A DNA stretch of 64,000 bases from Deltaproteobacteria bacterium (GTDB lineage: Bacteria > Desulfobacterota > Desulfomonilia > Desulfomonilales > Desulfomonilaceae): contig VGSG01000002.1 of NCBI GenBank assembly GCA_016875095.1, forward strand, positions 1 to 64,000, read 5' to 3'. Numbering within the stretch: the stretch's first letter is position 1; every line of letters begins with the position of its first letter. Below are positions 1 through 10,099 of the stretch, piece after piece. Made by a program: the position numbers and the translations under genes. Below the pieces are notes generated by a model. That model was not told where the DNA came from. It did no database searches and saw nothing but the letters and a program-made list of their open reading frames with translations.

Positions 1-90
1 CAGGACCTCAGGCAAGCATTGGCTCGACGATTCAACCGCTTCCAGGGAAACCCCGCTTCTCTCAGAAGCGCTATCCCCCATTTCGCTTAA
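1..90 (+). CDS. possible C-terminal tail of an upstream gene (partial)
   Basis: Frame 1 is open from the first base to a TAA at 88-90 and would encode the last 29 residues of a protein that begins before the window. The tail is Arg/Ala-rich and shows no recognisable motif. It ends six bases before the start of the histidine kinase, so it could belong to the same transcript. A hairpin (7-bp arms around CTC, about 54-70) lies inside it. Chance openness over 90 bases cannot be excluded. Confidence 0.25.
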   Translation, partial: QDLRQALARRFNRFQGNPASLRSAIPHFA

Positions 91-96
91 GCGCTA

Positions 97-3000
97 ATGT
101 CAATGCAGAGATCTATAGCAGAGAAGAAGCCCCCCAACAATAAAGAATTGCTGGAGCCTCCAAGAGAGAACTTCGTATCGACGGTCACCATTGATCTAGG
201 CAGCCTGCTGACTGAGAGTGTGACCTCTTCTGGGAGCTTCGATCTCAGACGATTCCGAATAACCACCTTCGCTAGGTTGCTTGAAGCTCTGCCCATTCCC
301 ACATTGTTGATTAACCCGTTGGGTTCCGTGATTTTCGGGAATCAAGCGTGCGGGAAGATCAGTTTGGATCATGAGAAAATGCGGGGTATCCCCTTTTCTA
401 CGCTCCTTCCGGATCGTGCCTCAGGCAAGAGGGTCCAGTCCATGATGGACAAAGTTTTTGCCGACCGGAAACCCCGGGTAAGTGAGGCCTTGCTGGGGAA
501 GGGAAAGGGCAAGACATGGGCTCGGATGAACTTCCGGGCCATAAGGATAGGGAAGGAAAGAGCAATCCTCCTTCTTATTGAGGACTTGACCCTTGAAAAG
601 AAGCAACTCCAGTTCAAACAAAGGCATAGTGAGCAGCTCGTGGGCGAAATTGCCAAACGAACGCGAACGGCACAGCTACTGAGGAAGAGCGAGGAGCGAC
701 TTCGTCTGGCTTGGGAAACGTGCCCCGACGCGTTTAGCGTCAGCAGGTTGGACAATGGTACCTACGTTGACGTAAACACAGGTTATCTTGAGCTCACCGG
801 ATATGATCGGGAAGAGCTCGTCGGCAAATCGGCTCTGCATTTGCCCTTCTGGCACAATCCCGCTGACCGGGCGCGTTTGGTTTCAGGCCTGGCGAAAGAC
901 GGATACGTGAAAGACCTGGAGACCAAGATGCGTCGCAAAGATGGGGAGGTTAGGACGGTCCTCATATCCGCGGGGGTGATGACTCTCGACGGAGAAGCAC
1001 ACATTCTGGCGCTCACAAAGGATGTTGAGGACATTAAGAAGGCTGCCGAAGCTATTAGACGGAGTGAACAGAGCTATCGGCAACTTGTTGAAAGCGCCAC
1101 TGACATCATATACCGAACCGATTCCAACGGGTGCTTCACATTCGTTAATCCGATCGCAATACGTTTGACAGGGTATTCTGAAGATGAAATCATTGGCCGG
1201 AATTACCTGGAGGTAGTCCATCCCGAGCGAAGAAAGGAGGTGGCAAGGTTCTACGGAATCCAATTTGTGAAGAAGTTGGCGGATTCCTACTATGAACTAC
1301 CTCTGCTGTCCAAGAAGGGGGAGACGATCTGGGTGGGACAGCACGTTCAGTTACTGCTTGAGAACGACGCTCCCGTTGGATTTCAGGCCATTGCGCGAGA
1401 CATAACAGACCGAAAACTTGCAGAATGTGCCCTGGATCAGGAGAGGCTCAGGTTCCACACCCTGGCAGAGCAGGCCCCTTACGCGATCGCCATGCTCTCC
1501 GCGGACGGTCGTTTTCTCTACACAAATCCTAGGTTCCAGGAAATGTTCGGTTATGACCTCCGTGAAATCCCTACGGGGCGAGACTGGTTTCGGAAGGCCT
1601 ATCCTGATGATGAATACAGGCATCAGGTGATTGCTGCATGGCTGGAAGATCTTGCCGGGTCAGGCGTTGGAGAACAACGTCCCCGGGTTTTTACGGTAAC
1701 CTGCAAAGATGGTCTCAAGAAGATCGTGCATTTCCGTCCTGTGCAGCTTCAGACAGGTGAGCACTTGATGACTTGTGAAGACATTACGGATCGAGTCTAC
1801 GCCGAGAGGATTCTCGCTGAACACGTGTGGATGCTTGAAAATATTTTGGACAAGGCTGCCGACGGGATCTGCGTTTGCCATAATATAGAAGAATTCCCCT
1901 ACGTTCGATTCACTCATTGGAATCCCCGGATGACCGAAATCACGGGTTACAACATGGCGGAAATCAACCAAGAGGGTTGGTATCAGACCATGTATCCCGA
2001 TCCGGCTACGCGGCAAGCCGCAGCGGAGAGGATGGCTCGGATGCGCGATGGAGAAGACATTCGAGCCGAGGAGTGGGTGATAGCCACAAAGGATGGAACA
2101 CCTAAACCGCTTTCGATCTCTACTTCGGTGGTCAAGGAAGAAGATGGGCAGATTCATGTTCTTGCGATTATGCAGGACATAACTAAACGAAAGAAAGATG
2201 AAGCTGCCTTGCGGGAAAGCGAGGACCGCTTTCGATCCACTTTTGAACAAGCTGCTGTTGGGATTTGCCATGTGTCTCCCGACGGTCGATTTCTGAGGGT
2301 GAATCAGAAACTGTGCGATATTCTGGGCTACAACATTAATGAACTTCTCTCCCTGACCTTTCAAGAGATTACCCACCCCGATGACTTAGAGTCAGACGTT
2401 GAATATGTGAGGCAGATTCTCGCAGACAAGGTCCAGACATACTCGATGGAGAAACGCTACATCCGCAAGGACGGATCACCCCTGTGGGCGAACTTGACTG
2501 TTTCGCTCACCCGAGAACTTTCTGGCGCACCGAGGTATTTCATTTCTGTGGTGGAGGATATCTCGTACCGGAAAACGGCCGAACAGGCGCTGTTGGATAG
2601 CGAGGAGAGATATCGAGCTCTCGTGGAAGAGAGCTTCGACGGGATCTATGCGCAGAAGAGCGGTAAGATCGTATTCGCCAACTCTCAGCTGAGTCAAATG
2701 CTTGGTTACAGCGGGTCCGAACTCGTGGGGATGGACCATTGGCGGATTTACCACCCCGATTACCATGAGGTAACGAGTTCGTGGGCTCAAGCGTACATGA
2801 GAGGTGAATCGGTCCCGTCAAGATATGAGGTGAAGCTGCAAAGATCAAATGGAGCCTCCTTTGACGCTGAAATCAGCGCGAAGGCCGTGATGGTTGAAGG
2901 CCAACCAGGTATACAAGTTTGGATAAGAGACATAACGGAAAGAAAGAAGGCCGAGGAGTCTTTGCGAGAAAGTGAAGAACGTTACCGGGAGCTTTTTCAT

Positions 3001-4851
3001 AATTCGGCAGATCTCATTTACACTCACGACTTAGATGGCAACTTCACTTCAGTGAACAGGGCTGTTGAAGGACTCCTGGGATACGCCCACGAAGAATTTA
3101 TGAAGCTTAACATTTGGCAGGTTATCGATCCTGAGCACCTTAACGCAACAGCGGAAAACCTCAGGATGAAAGTCAACGCGCATTTCGATAGAACGGGACC
3201 ATACGAGGTCTTGGGACGCACCAAAAGTGGTCAACCGGTGTGGTTGGAGGTGAATAGCCGAGCTCTCATTCATGAGGGACAGCTCATAGGCATTCACGGC
3301 ACGGCTCGGGACATTAGCGACCGTAAACTGGCCCAGGAACAACTAAGAAAACTTCTTGTCGCTGTAGAACAGGCCGGAGAAACAATCGTCGTCACCGATC
3401 CTACGGGGAAGATTGAATACGTTAACCCGTCCTTTGAATCAACCACCGGCTACTCCGTCGAAGAAGCCATAGGACAGAATCCCAGAATAGTGAAGAGTGG
3501 AAGGCACGATAGGGCCTTTTACCGAGAGATGTGGGAGACTATTGCTGAAGGTAGGGTTTGGCGAGGTCGCCTTACGAACAGGAGGAGGGACGGAACCCTA
3601 TACGAAGAGACGGCAACGATTTCTCCAGTCAAGGACGAGAAGGGAGCAATAATTAACTATATTGCCGTAAAGAGAGATGTTACCTCCGAGGTGTCGCTTC
3701 AGAAGCAACTGCTCCAAGCCCAGAAGATGGAAGCGCTTGGAACTCTTGCAGGAGGTATGGCCCACGACTTCAATAACCTGCTCCAGGCCATTTTAGGCTA
3801 TTCAGACATCCTCCTTATGAAGAAATCGTCCACGGACCCTGACCGCAAGAAATTAGAGGTGATTCAGCAGGCCGCGCTGGACGGAGCTGATCTCGTCTCA
3901 AGAATACTGGCGTTCAGCAGGAAGGCCGAGACCAAAGTTCGCCCAATTGAATTAAATGAAGAGATTAGAAGAGTTGATGCGCTTCTCCGACGAATACTCC
4001 CGAAGATGATTCAGATCGACCTTGTGCTCGCTGAAGATCTGAGCATCATTAATGCTAATCCGGCGCAAATCGAGCAAGTGTTGCTCAATCTTGGAATCAA
4101 CGCGCAGCATGCAATGCCAGATGGTGGACAACTTCTCATAGAAACAAGCAATGTGTCTATCAGTGATGAATATCTCCAGACTCATCTAGGGTCAAAACCA
4201 GGACGTTACGTCCTCTTAACCGTGTCAGACACAGGCGTGGGGATAGAACCGGCCGTGCTGGACCGCATATTTGAACCGTTCTTCACTACAAAGACAAACG
4301 GAGAGGGCACAGGCCTTGGCTTATCTATGGTACACGGCATCATCATCCAGCACGGGGGGTTTATCCGATGCTACAGTGAACCGGGCAGAGGGACTTCGTT
4401 TAAAATCTACTTCCCCGTAGCCGACAAGGGGCTTGCCTCAAATCTTGCGGTGACCCGGGAAATGGCTGCGTTTGGTACTGAGACCGTCCTTCTGGTGGAC
4501 GACGATGACCGCATTCGCGAGATGGGACGACAAATGATCGAGATGGGCGGATATCGGGTGATTGCCGCTGGCAGCGGAGAAGAGGCCCTAGAAGTGTACT
4601 CCGCGCGCAAAGAGGAAATCTCGCTCATCATCCTTGACCTTATCATGCCTGGGATGGGTGGCGGACGTTGCCTCCAAGAGCTGTTGCGTATTGATCCGGA
4701 TGCCAGAGTCCTCGTTGCGAGTGGATACTCTGGAAACGGTCTTGTTGTTGGCGAAAAGGGAAAGGGAGCGAGAGGATTCGTCAGCAAGCCTTATGACTCC
4801 AAGGACATTTTCATAGCTATCAGGAAGGTTTTGGATAAAGGGTATTTGTGA
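97..4851 (+). CDS. hybrid sensor histidine kinase with nine PAS domains and a C-terminal receiver
   Basis: This 1584-residue protein is a soluble hybrid sensor kinase. Nine PAS repeats start near residues 57, 200, 326, 451, 577, 710, 837, 962 and 1086, spaced about 125 residues; most carry the usual NxxxxxxxGY signature and a C-terminal D-I-T/S-x-R-K PAC end. A HisKA box follows ([11 protein letters not shown], phospho-acceptor His about 1223), then an HATPase with DTGVGI and GTGLGL motifs. The receiver starts with LLVDDDD and has its phospho-acceptor Asp near 1514. No membrane segment is visible, so it senses cytoplasmic signals, probably redox, gas or ligand cues. No ribosome-binding site is obvious before the ATG at 97 or the next one at 103, so the start is uncertain. 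The HDFNN-type histidine box is typical of this hybrid kinase class. The output partner is not visible. Confidence 0.93.
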   Translation: MSMQRSIAEKKPPNNKELLEPPRENFVSTVTIDLGSLLTESVTSSGSFDLRRFRITTFARLLEALPIPTLLINPLGSVIFGNQACGKISLDHEKMRGIPFSTLLPDRASGKRVQSMMDKVFADRKPRVSEALLGKGKGKTWARMNFRAIRIGKERAILLLIEDLTLEKKQLQFKQRHSEQLVGEIAKRTRTAQLLRKSEERLRLAWETCPDAFSVSRLDNGTYVDVNTGYLELTGYDREELVGKSALHLPFWHNPADRARLVSGLAKDGYVKDLETKMRRKDGEVRTVLISAGVMTLDGEAHILALTKDVEDIKKAAEAIRRSEQSYRQLVESATDIIYRTDSNGCFTFVNPIAIRLTGYSEDEIIGRNYLEVVHPERRKEVARFYGIQFVKKLADSYYELPLLSKKGETIWVGQHVQLLLENDAPVGFQAIARDITDRKLAECALDQERLRFHTLAEQAPYAIAMLSADGRFLYTNPRFQEMFGYDLREIPTGRDWFRKAYPDDEYRHQVIAAWLEDLAGSGVGEQRPRVFTVTCKDGLKKIVHFRPVQLQTGEHLMTCEDITDRVYAERILAEHVWMLENILDKAADGICVCHNIEEFPYVRFTHWNPRMTEITGYNMAEINQEGWYQTMYPDPATRQAAAERMARMRDGEDIRAEEWVIATKDGTPKPLSISTSVVKEEDGQIHVLAIMQDITKRKKDEAALRESEDRFRSTFEQAAVGICHVSPDGRFLRVNQKLCDILGYNINELLSLTFQEITHPDDLESDVEYVRQILADKVQTYSMEKRYIRKDGSPLWANLTVSLTRELSGAPRYFISVVEDISYRKTAEQALLDSEERYRALVEESFDGIYAQKSGKIVFANSQLSQMLGYSGSELVGMDHWRIYHPDYHEVTSSWAQAYMRGESVPSRYEVKLQRSNGASFDAEISAKAVMVEGQPGIQVWIRDITERKKAEESLRESEERYRELFHNSADLIYTHDLDGNFTSVNRAVEGLLGYAHEEFMKLNIWQVIDPEHLNATAENLRMKVNAHFDRTGPYEVLGRTKSGQPVWLEVNSRALIHEGQLIGIHGTARDISDRKLAQEQLRKLLVAVEQAGETIVVTDPTGKIEYVNPSFESTTGYSVEEAIGQNPRIVKSGRHDRAFYREMWETIAEGRVWRGRLTNRRRDGTLYEETATISPVKDEKGAIINYIAVKRDVTSEVSLQKQLLQAQKMEALGTLAGGMAHDFNNLLQAILGYSDILLMKKSSTDPDRKKLEVIQQAALDGADLVSRILAFSRKAETKVRPIELNEEIRRVDALLRRILPKMIQIDLVLAEDLSIINANPAQIEQVLLNLGINAQHAMPDGGQLLIETSNVSISDEYLQTHLGSKPGRYVLLTVSDTGVGIEPAVLDRIFEPFFTTKTNGEGTGLGLSMVHGIIIQHGGFIRCYSEPGRGTSFKIYFPVADKGLASNLAVTREMAAFGTETVLLVDDDDRIREMGRQMIEMGGYRVIAAGSGEEALEVYSARKEEISLIILDLIMPGMGGGRCLQELLRIDPDARVLVASGYSGNGLVVGEKGKGARGFVSKPYDSKDIFIAIRKVLDKGYL

Positions 4852-5329
4852 AAATCCGAAAAAAGGAAGTGATGCGTAAGGCAAGCCGCGGTTTGCTCGA
4901 CTGAGGATTGGATAATGGTCCCCGGCGCGCAGATTGACACGAGCTCCGACTATAGGCAGCGGCCCTGTGGGGGGCTGACCTTCGCTCAGTCTCTGCTGAA
5001 GAAGTTGTTTTCCGCAGCGCCGCCCGTTCAGCCATGGCGCCGCGGGCTCTGTCCTTCGCCCTGCCTCCAAGAAACCTCTTGACTGCAAAAGGAAGAGAGT
5101 GGTACGCTGCGCCGCAATATTCAGAGTTGTTGCTATGACAATGCGGGAGATATTGCCGAAGAGCCTTTATCGGCAGCGATATTATGGACCGTTACGCCGT
5201 TGGATCCTAATCAGACAACCGATGAATTACGCTGAGACGCCCGAAGCGGGGCCAAGCTGAATTATTGCGACTCGTGGCGAAGATTCGAAACTATTAACCT
5301 GCGTAATGAACCTTTGAGGTTTGCGGGTG
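4852..5329. other. intergenic stretch without a recognised gene
   Basis: Nearly 480 bases separate the kinase from the next gene. Short overlapping reading frames on both strands have no recognisable product. I see no tRNA, terminator with a T-run, or repeat here. Confidence 0.4.
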
Positions 5330-5932
5330 ATGATTTCGTTCACCGGCCTGTTTGTCGTCTGCCGACTGAGGAGTCCGAGACCAAGATCGGTTCTTCTGTT
5401 CCTTCTCAGCTTCTTATTGCTCGTGGGAAGCTTCTCCTTTGCCGAAGCGACCGATCCATCCATCCACGGTCTGCGGCTGGGCATAAGCGTCGATGACACC
5501 CGCGCCCTATTTCAGATGAGCGGAATTGAGCTTACTGATAAGGGCGATAACGAATTCAGCGCGCGGGCTACGCCTGAGCCACTGGACGCGGTCAAGGAGG
5601 TCCGGCTGACATTCGTCGAAACGCGGCTACGCAAGATAGTGATTTCTTTCCAAATACCACCTTACGATGCGACCGCGGAGACCTTAGTGAAACTTTTTGA
5701 AACGGAAAAACAGCGACTTATCAGCATGTTCCAATCCCCCGGGCTCAATGTGGTGGTGGAGCCGCCGTCCCCTCAGGACCGGTATGAATGGATCAGGCGC
5801 GGCCGAGCCTACTATCGAACGACGTGGGAGTCGAAAGGGCGCTGGAAGGCTGCCTTGTGGTTATTCGGCGAAGATGCCGGGATCGTGCTCATGGAAGTGT
5901 GCGAAGCGACGGATCAGACGCCGCGGCGTTGA
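5330..5932 (+). CDS. exported protein of unknown function
   Basis: A protein of about 200 residues with an N-terminal signal peptide: basic residues, then a Leu/Phe-rich core (LLFLLSFLLLVGSFSFA) and a likely cleavage after AEA. The mature part starts with IHGLRLGISVDD, a pattern seen in small periplasmic proteins that compare against a reference value, but I do not recognise a family. The ATG at 5330 is preceded by GAGG 11 bases upstream; GTG at 5327 is an alternative start. It lies 70 bases before the cytochrome operon and may be co-transcribed with it. Function is unknown. Confidence 0.65.
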   Translation: MISFTGLFVVCRLRSPRPRSVLLFLLSFLLLVGSFSFAEATDPSIHGLRLGISVDDTRALFQMSGIELTDKGDNEFSARATPEPLDAVKEVRLTFVETRLRKIVISFQIPPYDATAETLVKLFETEKQRLISMFQSPGLNVVVEPPSPQDRYEWIRRGRAYYRTTWESKGRWKAALWLFGEDAGIVLMEVCEATDQTPRR

Positions 5933-6002
5933 GTTTACATGCGTGCGGATTGCTGAAGCGGCGATTGATTCTCGGGAAATCTGACTCAGCGAGAGAGGAG
6001 TG

Positions 6003-7217
6003 ATGGAAAAGATGGAAAGAAGACTGCTCAAGACTGCGGGTTTGTTCCTTCTCTGCGTGCTGGCTGCCCTGTGGCTCTGTGCCTGCGATCGAGGAAAGCC
6101 TCTGTCCGAGATGGGTCCCGCCAAGTACGTCGGCTCTGAAAAATGTGCGGAATGCCACAGCCGCATCTCGGTGACGTTCAGAAACACCCTACACTCGAAA
6201 GCCATGCAGGATGCGAAGAAGAATCCCAAGGCGATCCAGGGCGACTTTGTGAATCCAAACCCTCTGGTGGACTTCCAAAAGTCGGACGTTTTGCTCACTC
6301 ACGGAATCCAGTGGAAACAGCGTTACATAGATAAGGACTGGAGGATTCGAGTCGCGCAGTGGAATTTCGAGACAGAGAACTGGTCGCCGTACAATCCCCA
6401 GAACTGGGAGAAAGTGGACTGGCGGCAGAGTTGCGGCTACTGTCACGTGGTGGGGTTCGATAAGGACAAACTCACGTGGAGCGAGCTGAGCGTTGGTTGC
6501 GAAGCTTGCCACGGAGCCGCAAGCAACCACATTGACGCAAGGCTCGAAGACAAGTTCAAGACTATAGTGAATCCCGCGACGCTCCCGTTCAGGGCCGCGT
6601 CGGACGTCTGCGGGCAATGTCATACCCGCGGCAAGAGCCCGGACAAAAAGTGGGATTTTCCGATCAACTTCACAGTGGGTGACTTTCTCGGGCCGCAGCA
6701 CTTCCGTATCGTAGACAAATCGGACAAATCCGCATGGTGGCCCAGCGGTCATGTCAAACAGCATCGGCAGCAGTATCCTGAATGGAAAGAAAGCGCGCAC
6801 GCCAAGGCCGGTATTGGATGCGCCACGTGTCACACCGTGCATGAGGCGAGAACCAAGTTCGCCACGACGATGAATCCGAACAATCTGTGCCTCAGTTGTC
6901 ACGGAAACGTGAGCACCGATCCTATCAGAGGCCACGCTCCCATGGCAGGGGCCCCTCAGCACGCGGATTGTATCGGCTGCCACATGCCACCCACAGGGCA
7001 AAGCGCAACTCGCGGGGACGAACGGTCGCACCGGTTCAGGACCATCTCTCCCAAAGTGACGATGGAATTGGGGGAAGGTGACCCCGGCAAACAGCCGAAC
7101 TCATGCAATCATTGCCACTCCCACCGCAAGCAGAAACCTGAAGACCTTCAAAAGGCTCTGGATGACGGCAAGAAACTCTTGCTCAAGGTGAGCGCAGTAG
7201 GCGCGTCGCCTCAATGA
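6003..7217 (+). CDS. octahaem c-type cytochrome lipoprotein (cytochrome c554-like)
   Basis: The N-terminus is a lipoprotein signal (LLKTAGLFLLCVLAALWLCAC), so the mature protein should be lipid-anchored on the periplasmic side. Eight CxxCH haem-binding motifs are visible in order: CAECH, CGYCH, CEACH, CGQCH, CATCH, CLSCH, CIGCH and CNHCH. The opening YVGSEKCAECH is typical of the cytochrome c554 family of multihaem proteins. It lacks an obvious catalytic signature, so electron transfer is safer than a named enzyme. It is followed 13 bases later by a membrane-anchored multihaem cytochrome, and the two probably form a quinol-to-periplasm electron path. The GAGGAG at 5995-6000 is very close to ATG 6003; ATG 6012 is an alternative start and keeps the whole signal. 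Confidence 0.88.
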   Translation: MEKMERRLLKTAGLFLLCVLAALWLCACDRGKPLSEMGPAKYVGSEKCAECHSRISVTFRNTLHSKAMQDAKKNPKAIQGDFVNPNPLVDFQKSDVLLTHGIQWKQRYIDKDWRIRVAQWNFETENWSPYNPQNWEKVDWRQSCGYCHVVGFDKDKLTWSELSVGCEACHGAASNHIDARLEDKFKTIVNPATLPFRAASDVCGQCHTRGKSPDKKWDFPINFTVGDFLGPQHFRIVDKSDKSAWWPSGHVKQHRQQYPEWKESAHAKAGIGCATCHTVHEARTKFATTMNPNNLCLSCHGNVSTDPIRGHAPMAGAPQHADCIGCHMPPTGQSATRGDERSHRFRTISPKVTMELGEGDPGKQPNSCNHCHSHRKQKPEDLQKALDDGKKLLLKVSAVGASPQ

Positions 7218-7230
7218 GAGGGAGCACCTC

Positions 7231-7836
7231 ATGGCATTGGCAAAGACTTTTACGGTTGTCATTATCGTCGGAGTCTTGATTTTCATCGGCGCGGTTACTC
7301 TCGGCGGGATGGCGGTCTATTCCAAGCAGTCAAGCTTCTGCGCGAGCTGCAAGATCATGCAAACGCGATACGTGGGCTGGGAAAGATCAACTCATGCCCG
7401 ATCCGTTCACCAAAAAGCCGATTGCATCGACTGCCATTCAGAGCCGGGGCTCATCGGGGAATTCAAGGCTCACCTCAATGGAGCGCGGTACGTCTTTGTG
7501 CGTGTGACCGGAGGCCACGGAGGCGCGATCCTCAGAGGCAAAGTCTATACGCAAGCTTGCGTGGAATGTCATAAGGTGAGCGACATCAGAGTCAAGAACG
7601 CGGGCCACGAGGTCAACCATAGGGCTCACCTCGACCATAAATTGGAATGTTTCCAGTGTCACCAGGACCTGGCTCACGGGACTTTGCTTGGAGACTCCGG
7701 GAGGCATCCGATGCAAACGTGCGTAGCCTGTCATCGGCAGCAACAATACCAGATGGCTACATGCGTTCGGTGTCACCCGCAAGTAATGATCAACAACCTT
7801 TACCTTGCGGCGAAACCCCTGAAAGCCCCGATGTAG
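7231..7836 (+). CDS. membrane-anchored NapC/NrfH-like multihaem cytochrome c
   Basis: This 201-residue protein has one N-terminal membrane helix (about residues 7-30), followed by five CxxCH motifs (CIDCH, CVECH, CFQCH, CVACH, CVRCH) and a first motif that reads CASCK. The architecture matches the NapC/NirT/NrfH type of quinol dehydrogenase, which takes electrons from menaquinol and passes them to a periplasmic cytochrome. The likely partner is the octahaem lipoprotein encoded just upstream. The lysine in place of histidine in the first motif is unusual for the anchor subunit. The start has GGGAG about 8 bases upstream. Family assignment is good; the physiological acceptor is not known. Confidence 0.85.
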   Translation: MALAKTFTVVIIVGVLIFIGAVTLGGMAVYSKQSSFCASCKIMQTRYVGWERSTHARSVHQKADCIDCHSEPGLIGEFKAHLNGARYVFVRVTGGHGGAILRGKVYTQACVECHKVSDIRVKNAGHEVNHRAHLDHKLECFQCHQDLAHGTLLGDSGRHPMQTCVACHRQQQYQMATCVRCHPQVMINNLYLAAKPLKAPM

Positions 7837-7903
7837 CCGGGCCAATCTTGGTAGGCGGCTATCAGGGATCTCATAACTAAGAACTCATTGTAGCGCACAC
7901 AAT

Positions 7904-7944
7904 TCGGTGTCTTGACCGTGGATCGCACACGGTCACGACACCGA
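7904..7944 (+). terminator. long hairpin downstream of the cytochrome genes
   Basis: A 17-bp stem with one mismatch (arms 7904-7920 and 7928-7944) closes a 7-base loop 67 bases after the cytochrome stop codon. There is no clear T-run, so it may terminate or stabilise the transcript rather than act as a standard intrinsic terminator. Confidence 0.4.
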
Positions 7945-8111
7945 TGATCCTTGCGGAAAACAAGATGGTGGGCATGGAGATGCTCCATTTGTCAAAGCGC
8001 GTCTCCGATCTCGACACACGGAAGCTCCTATTCGAAACCGTTCCCGCGTCAGGGCCGCAATAGTAGGTAGTACACGGTCAGTCGTGAGACGCCCGAGAGA
8101 GCAATGAATCC

Positions 8112-8345
8112 ATGGCGATTGAAGAACATGAACGAGTGGTCTTGAAGGCGCCCATTCCGAGCGAAGGTCATGAAGCGGGAGACGTGGGCGCTGTCGTGCA
8201 GGTGTACGCCGATGGATCGGCGTACGAGGTGGAATTTACGTCCCTGGATGGCCACACTGCGGCTGTAGTGACTGTCGAAGCCGATCTGGCGCGCCCTGTT
8301 TCAAGGCAGGACATGTCCCACGCTCGAACAATGTCCCACGGATGA
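8112..8345 (+). CDS. DUF4926 domain protein
   Basis: A 77-residue protein with the DUF4926 pattern: an acidic start, then LKAPIP, GDVGAVVQVYADG, YEVEFTSLDG and a closing strand. These small proteins have an SH3-like beta fold and are often found near toxin-antitoxin or restriction-type genes, but their role is unknown. The last 12 residues are not part of the domain. A GAGAGAGC stretch lies upstream, but no strong ribosome-binding site is seen. It stands alone between the cytochrome genes and mtaB. Confidence 0.7.
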   Translation: MAIEEHERVVLKAPIPSEGHEAGDVGAVVQVYADGSAYEVEFTSLDGHTAAVVTVEADLARPVSRQDMSHARTMSHG

Positions 8346-8348
8346 ACG

Positions 8349-8389
8349 CCGCAGGGTCTTGTCGCTTCGAAAATCCCCCTGTATCCCCC
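8349..8389 (+). repeat. dispersed 41-base repeat, copy 1
   Basis: These 41 bases recur at 48642-48682 with four mismatches. The shared core includes GGGTCTTGTC and AATCCCCCTGTATCCCCC. Both copies lie in intergenic DNA on the plus strand, just after a gene end. Confidence 0.7.
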
Positions 8390-8436
8390 TTTAGAAAAGG
8401 GGGAAAAGCGCCACATACCCCATTTTCTAAAGGGGG
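8385..8436 (+). terminator. inverted repeat between convergent genes
   Basis: Perfect 14-base arms (8385-8398 and 8423-8436; CCCCCTTTAGAAAA and its complement) enclose 24 bases. It lies between the convergent DUF4926 gene and mtaB, where a bidirectional terminator would be expected. It overlaps the dispersed repeat, so it may be part of that element. Confidence 0.45.
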
Positions 8437-8516
8437 GCAGGGTGGATTTCATATGGGATAGCGTAAAGCAAGCTCATTGGAAGGATTTCGCACGGTATGC
8501 TGAGGCTCCCCGATTC

Positions 8517-9845
8517 TTACTCCTGCCTGCCGATCACTTCCCCGTTGCTGATCGCTTCAAGCTTCACCGAAAAGCGGCGTGGCATTTTGCCCAGAGCCTG
8601 GAGCTGGACCGCGACCGGTATGTAGTTGCTGGTTCGGGCTTTGACAAGGCCGAAGCAAGCGTCGGCTTCGGATTCCACGACTGCTTCCAGGGTTTGCCCC
8701 AAGAATCGCTCATAGAAAGCTTGGCGGAGGTTCGCGGAGAGGCTTCTTAGCTCATCCACGCGGCTTTGTGCGATGGATGCGGGAACGCGGGGCTTGTAAG
8801 ACGCTGCAGGCGTTCCGGGTCGTGGAGAAAAGGGAAAGACGTGGAGATACGCGGGCTTCAGGTCCTCGATCAGGCGTCCGGTCTTGCGGAAAGATTCGTC
8901 ATCCTCGCCGGGAAAGCCCACCATAACATCCAGGCCGATGCACACATCGGGAATCGTGTCGTGAATCCTCCGGACAAGCTGATCCATAAGAGATGCGCTG
9001 TACGGTCGGCCCATGCGTTGCAGGATCGCGTCATCACCGCTCTGGAGCGGAATATGGAAATGACGGCAAATCCGAGGCCGTGCAGCGATCAGCGCAAGCA
9101 ACTCGTCCGTGATTTCTTGCGGCTCCATTGAGCTGAGCCTGAATCGAGCTTCGGAGGTTTCTTCAAGGAGTCGCTCCAGCAGCCGCTCCAGGGATATCGC
9201 AGGAGACAAATCTCGGCCGTACATTCCCAAATGCACGCCGGTGAGGACGATCTCCACAAATCCTGAAGCTTCCAAGCTCCTAGCGTGTTCAACCACCTTT
9301 TCTTCGGCCAGGCTGCGGGATGGGCCTCTGGCTCGTGGGACAATGCAGTACGTGCAGCGCTGGGAACAGCCGTCCTGGATCTTGAGGAAAGCCCTGGCAC
9401 GGCCCGGAATCGCGGCAGGGCCGAGATCGCCGAATTCCGCGGATTTCGTAGCGCGTGTTCGAGTCTCGTTCTCGACGGGATGCGCCGTGGGTTCGATGAA
9501 TTCCCGGAAATGATCCTTCTCGTATGCGCCCATCACAAGGCGGTCTTGCGAGAGTCCTTTAACCACGGATGGATCGACCTCCGCGAGGCATCCTGTAACC
9601 ACGAGCCGGGCACACGGAAATTGCCGAGCCAATCGATTGATCATGCGCCGAGATTTGGCTTCAGCACGGGAGGTCACGCAGCAAGTATTCACAAGAACCA
9701 GGTCAGGCGCGGTCGCGGTTCCATCCACCAGGTAGCCTCGCTCTTCAAGGATGCGTCCCATGGCCGCGGCTTCAGCCTGGTTGACCTTGCATCCGAGCAC
9801 GTATACGGCTGCTCTTTTTCTTGAATCGGTTTCTGAAAATTTCAT
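8517..9845 (-). CDS. mtaB: tRNA (N6-threonylcarbamoyladenosine-C2)-methylthiotransferase
   Basis: MtaB is a radical-SAM methylthiotransferase that converts t6A37 to ms2t6A in tRNAs reading ANN codons. The order of parts fits: an N-terminal UPF0004 domain with CKVNQ, NTCCVT and TGCLAE cysteines that bind the auxiliary cluster, a radical-SAM core with CSQRCTYC, and a C-terminal TRAM-like region. The 442-residue length is usual. I chose the ATG at 9845 (protein MKFSETDS...) because homology begins directly after it. An upstream in-frame extension to 10091 runs through the palindromic repeat and has no family match. The gene is convergent with the DUF4926 gene. Confidence 0.93.
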   Translation of the reverse strand: MKFSETDSRKRAAVYVLGCKVNQAEAAAMGRILEERGYLVDGTATAPDLVLVNTCCVTSRAEAKSRRMINRLARQFPCARLVVTGCLAEVDPSVVKGLSQDRLVMGAYEKDHFREFIEPTAHPVENETRTRATKSAEFGDLGPAAIPGRARAFLKIQDGCSQRCTYCIVPRARGPSRSLAEEKVVEHARSLEASGFVEIVLTGVHLGMYGRDLSPAISLERLLERLLEETSEARFRLSSMEPQEITDELLALIAARPRICRHFHIPLQSGDDAILQRMGRPYSASLMDQLVRRIHDTIPDVCIGLDVMVGFPGEDDESFRKTGRLIEDLKPAYLHVFPFSPRPGTPAASYKPRVPASIAQSRVDELRSLSANLRQAFYERFLGQTLEAVVESEADACFGLVKARTSNYIPVAVQLQALGKMPRRFSVKLEAISNGEVIGRQE

Positions 9846-9904
9846 GGCCTTTTGACACTTTGCCGCAATCATGCTAACAATCCGGGCATCTGACGTCAAT
9901 CGGC

Positions 9905-9978
9905 AGAGTTTTAGAAGATCGGCTGGGGAGGCCCTTTTTGGCAAAAAGGGCCTCCCCAGGCCCCTCCCCAAAAACTCT
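9905..9978. repeat. palindromic repeat element, copy A
   Basis: The core is a perfect 17-bp stem (9923-9939 with 9943-9959) around a 3-base loop; the arm reads CTGGGGAGGCCCTTTTT. It is followed by CCCCTCCCC and framed by outer arms AGAGTTTT (9905-9912) and AAAACTCT (9971-9978). It sits between the divergent mtaB and the exported-protein gene. Copies B and C lie at 12169 and 13611. Confidence 0.85.
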
Positions 9979-10099
9979 CCGTATGTGGAAGCGCTTCCAA
10001 CGCTTCCGAGGACTATTTCGGGCAAGATCCCGGCAGTTTGGCGTAGTTCGCTGGCCGGCGAATAACGCATATCTACTGAACCGGGATTCAAGAGGTTAT

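Noticed and set aside
9938-10099. N-terminal extension of the exported protein before selA to ATG 9938
   Set aside because: It would translate the palindromic repeat, and a signal peptide starts properly at the later GTG/TTG.
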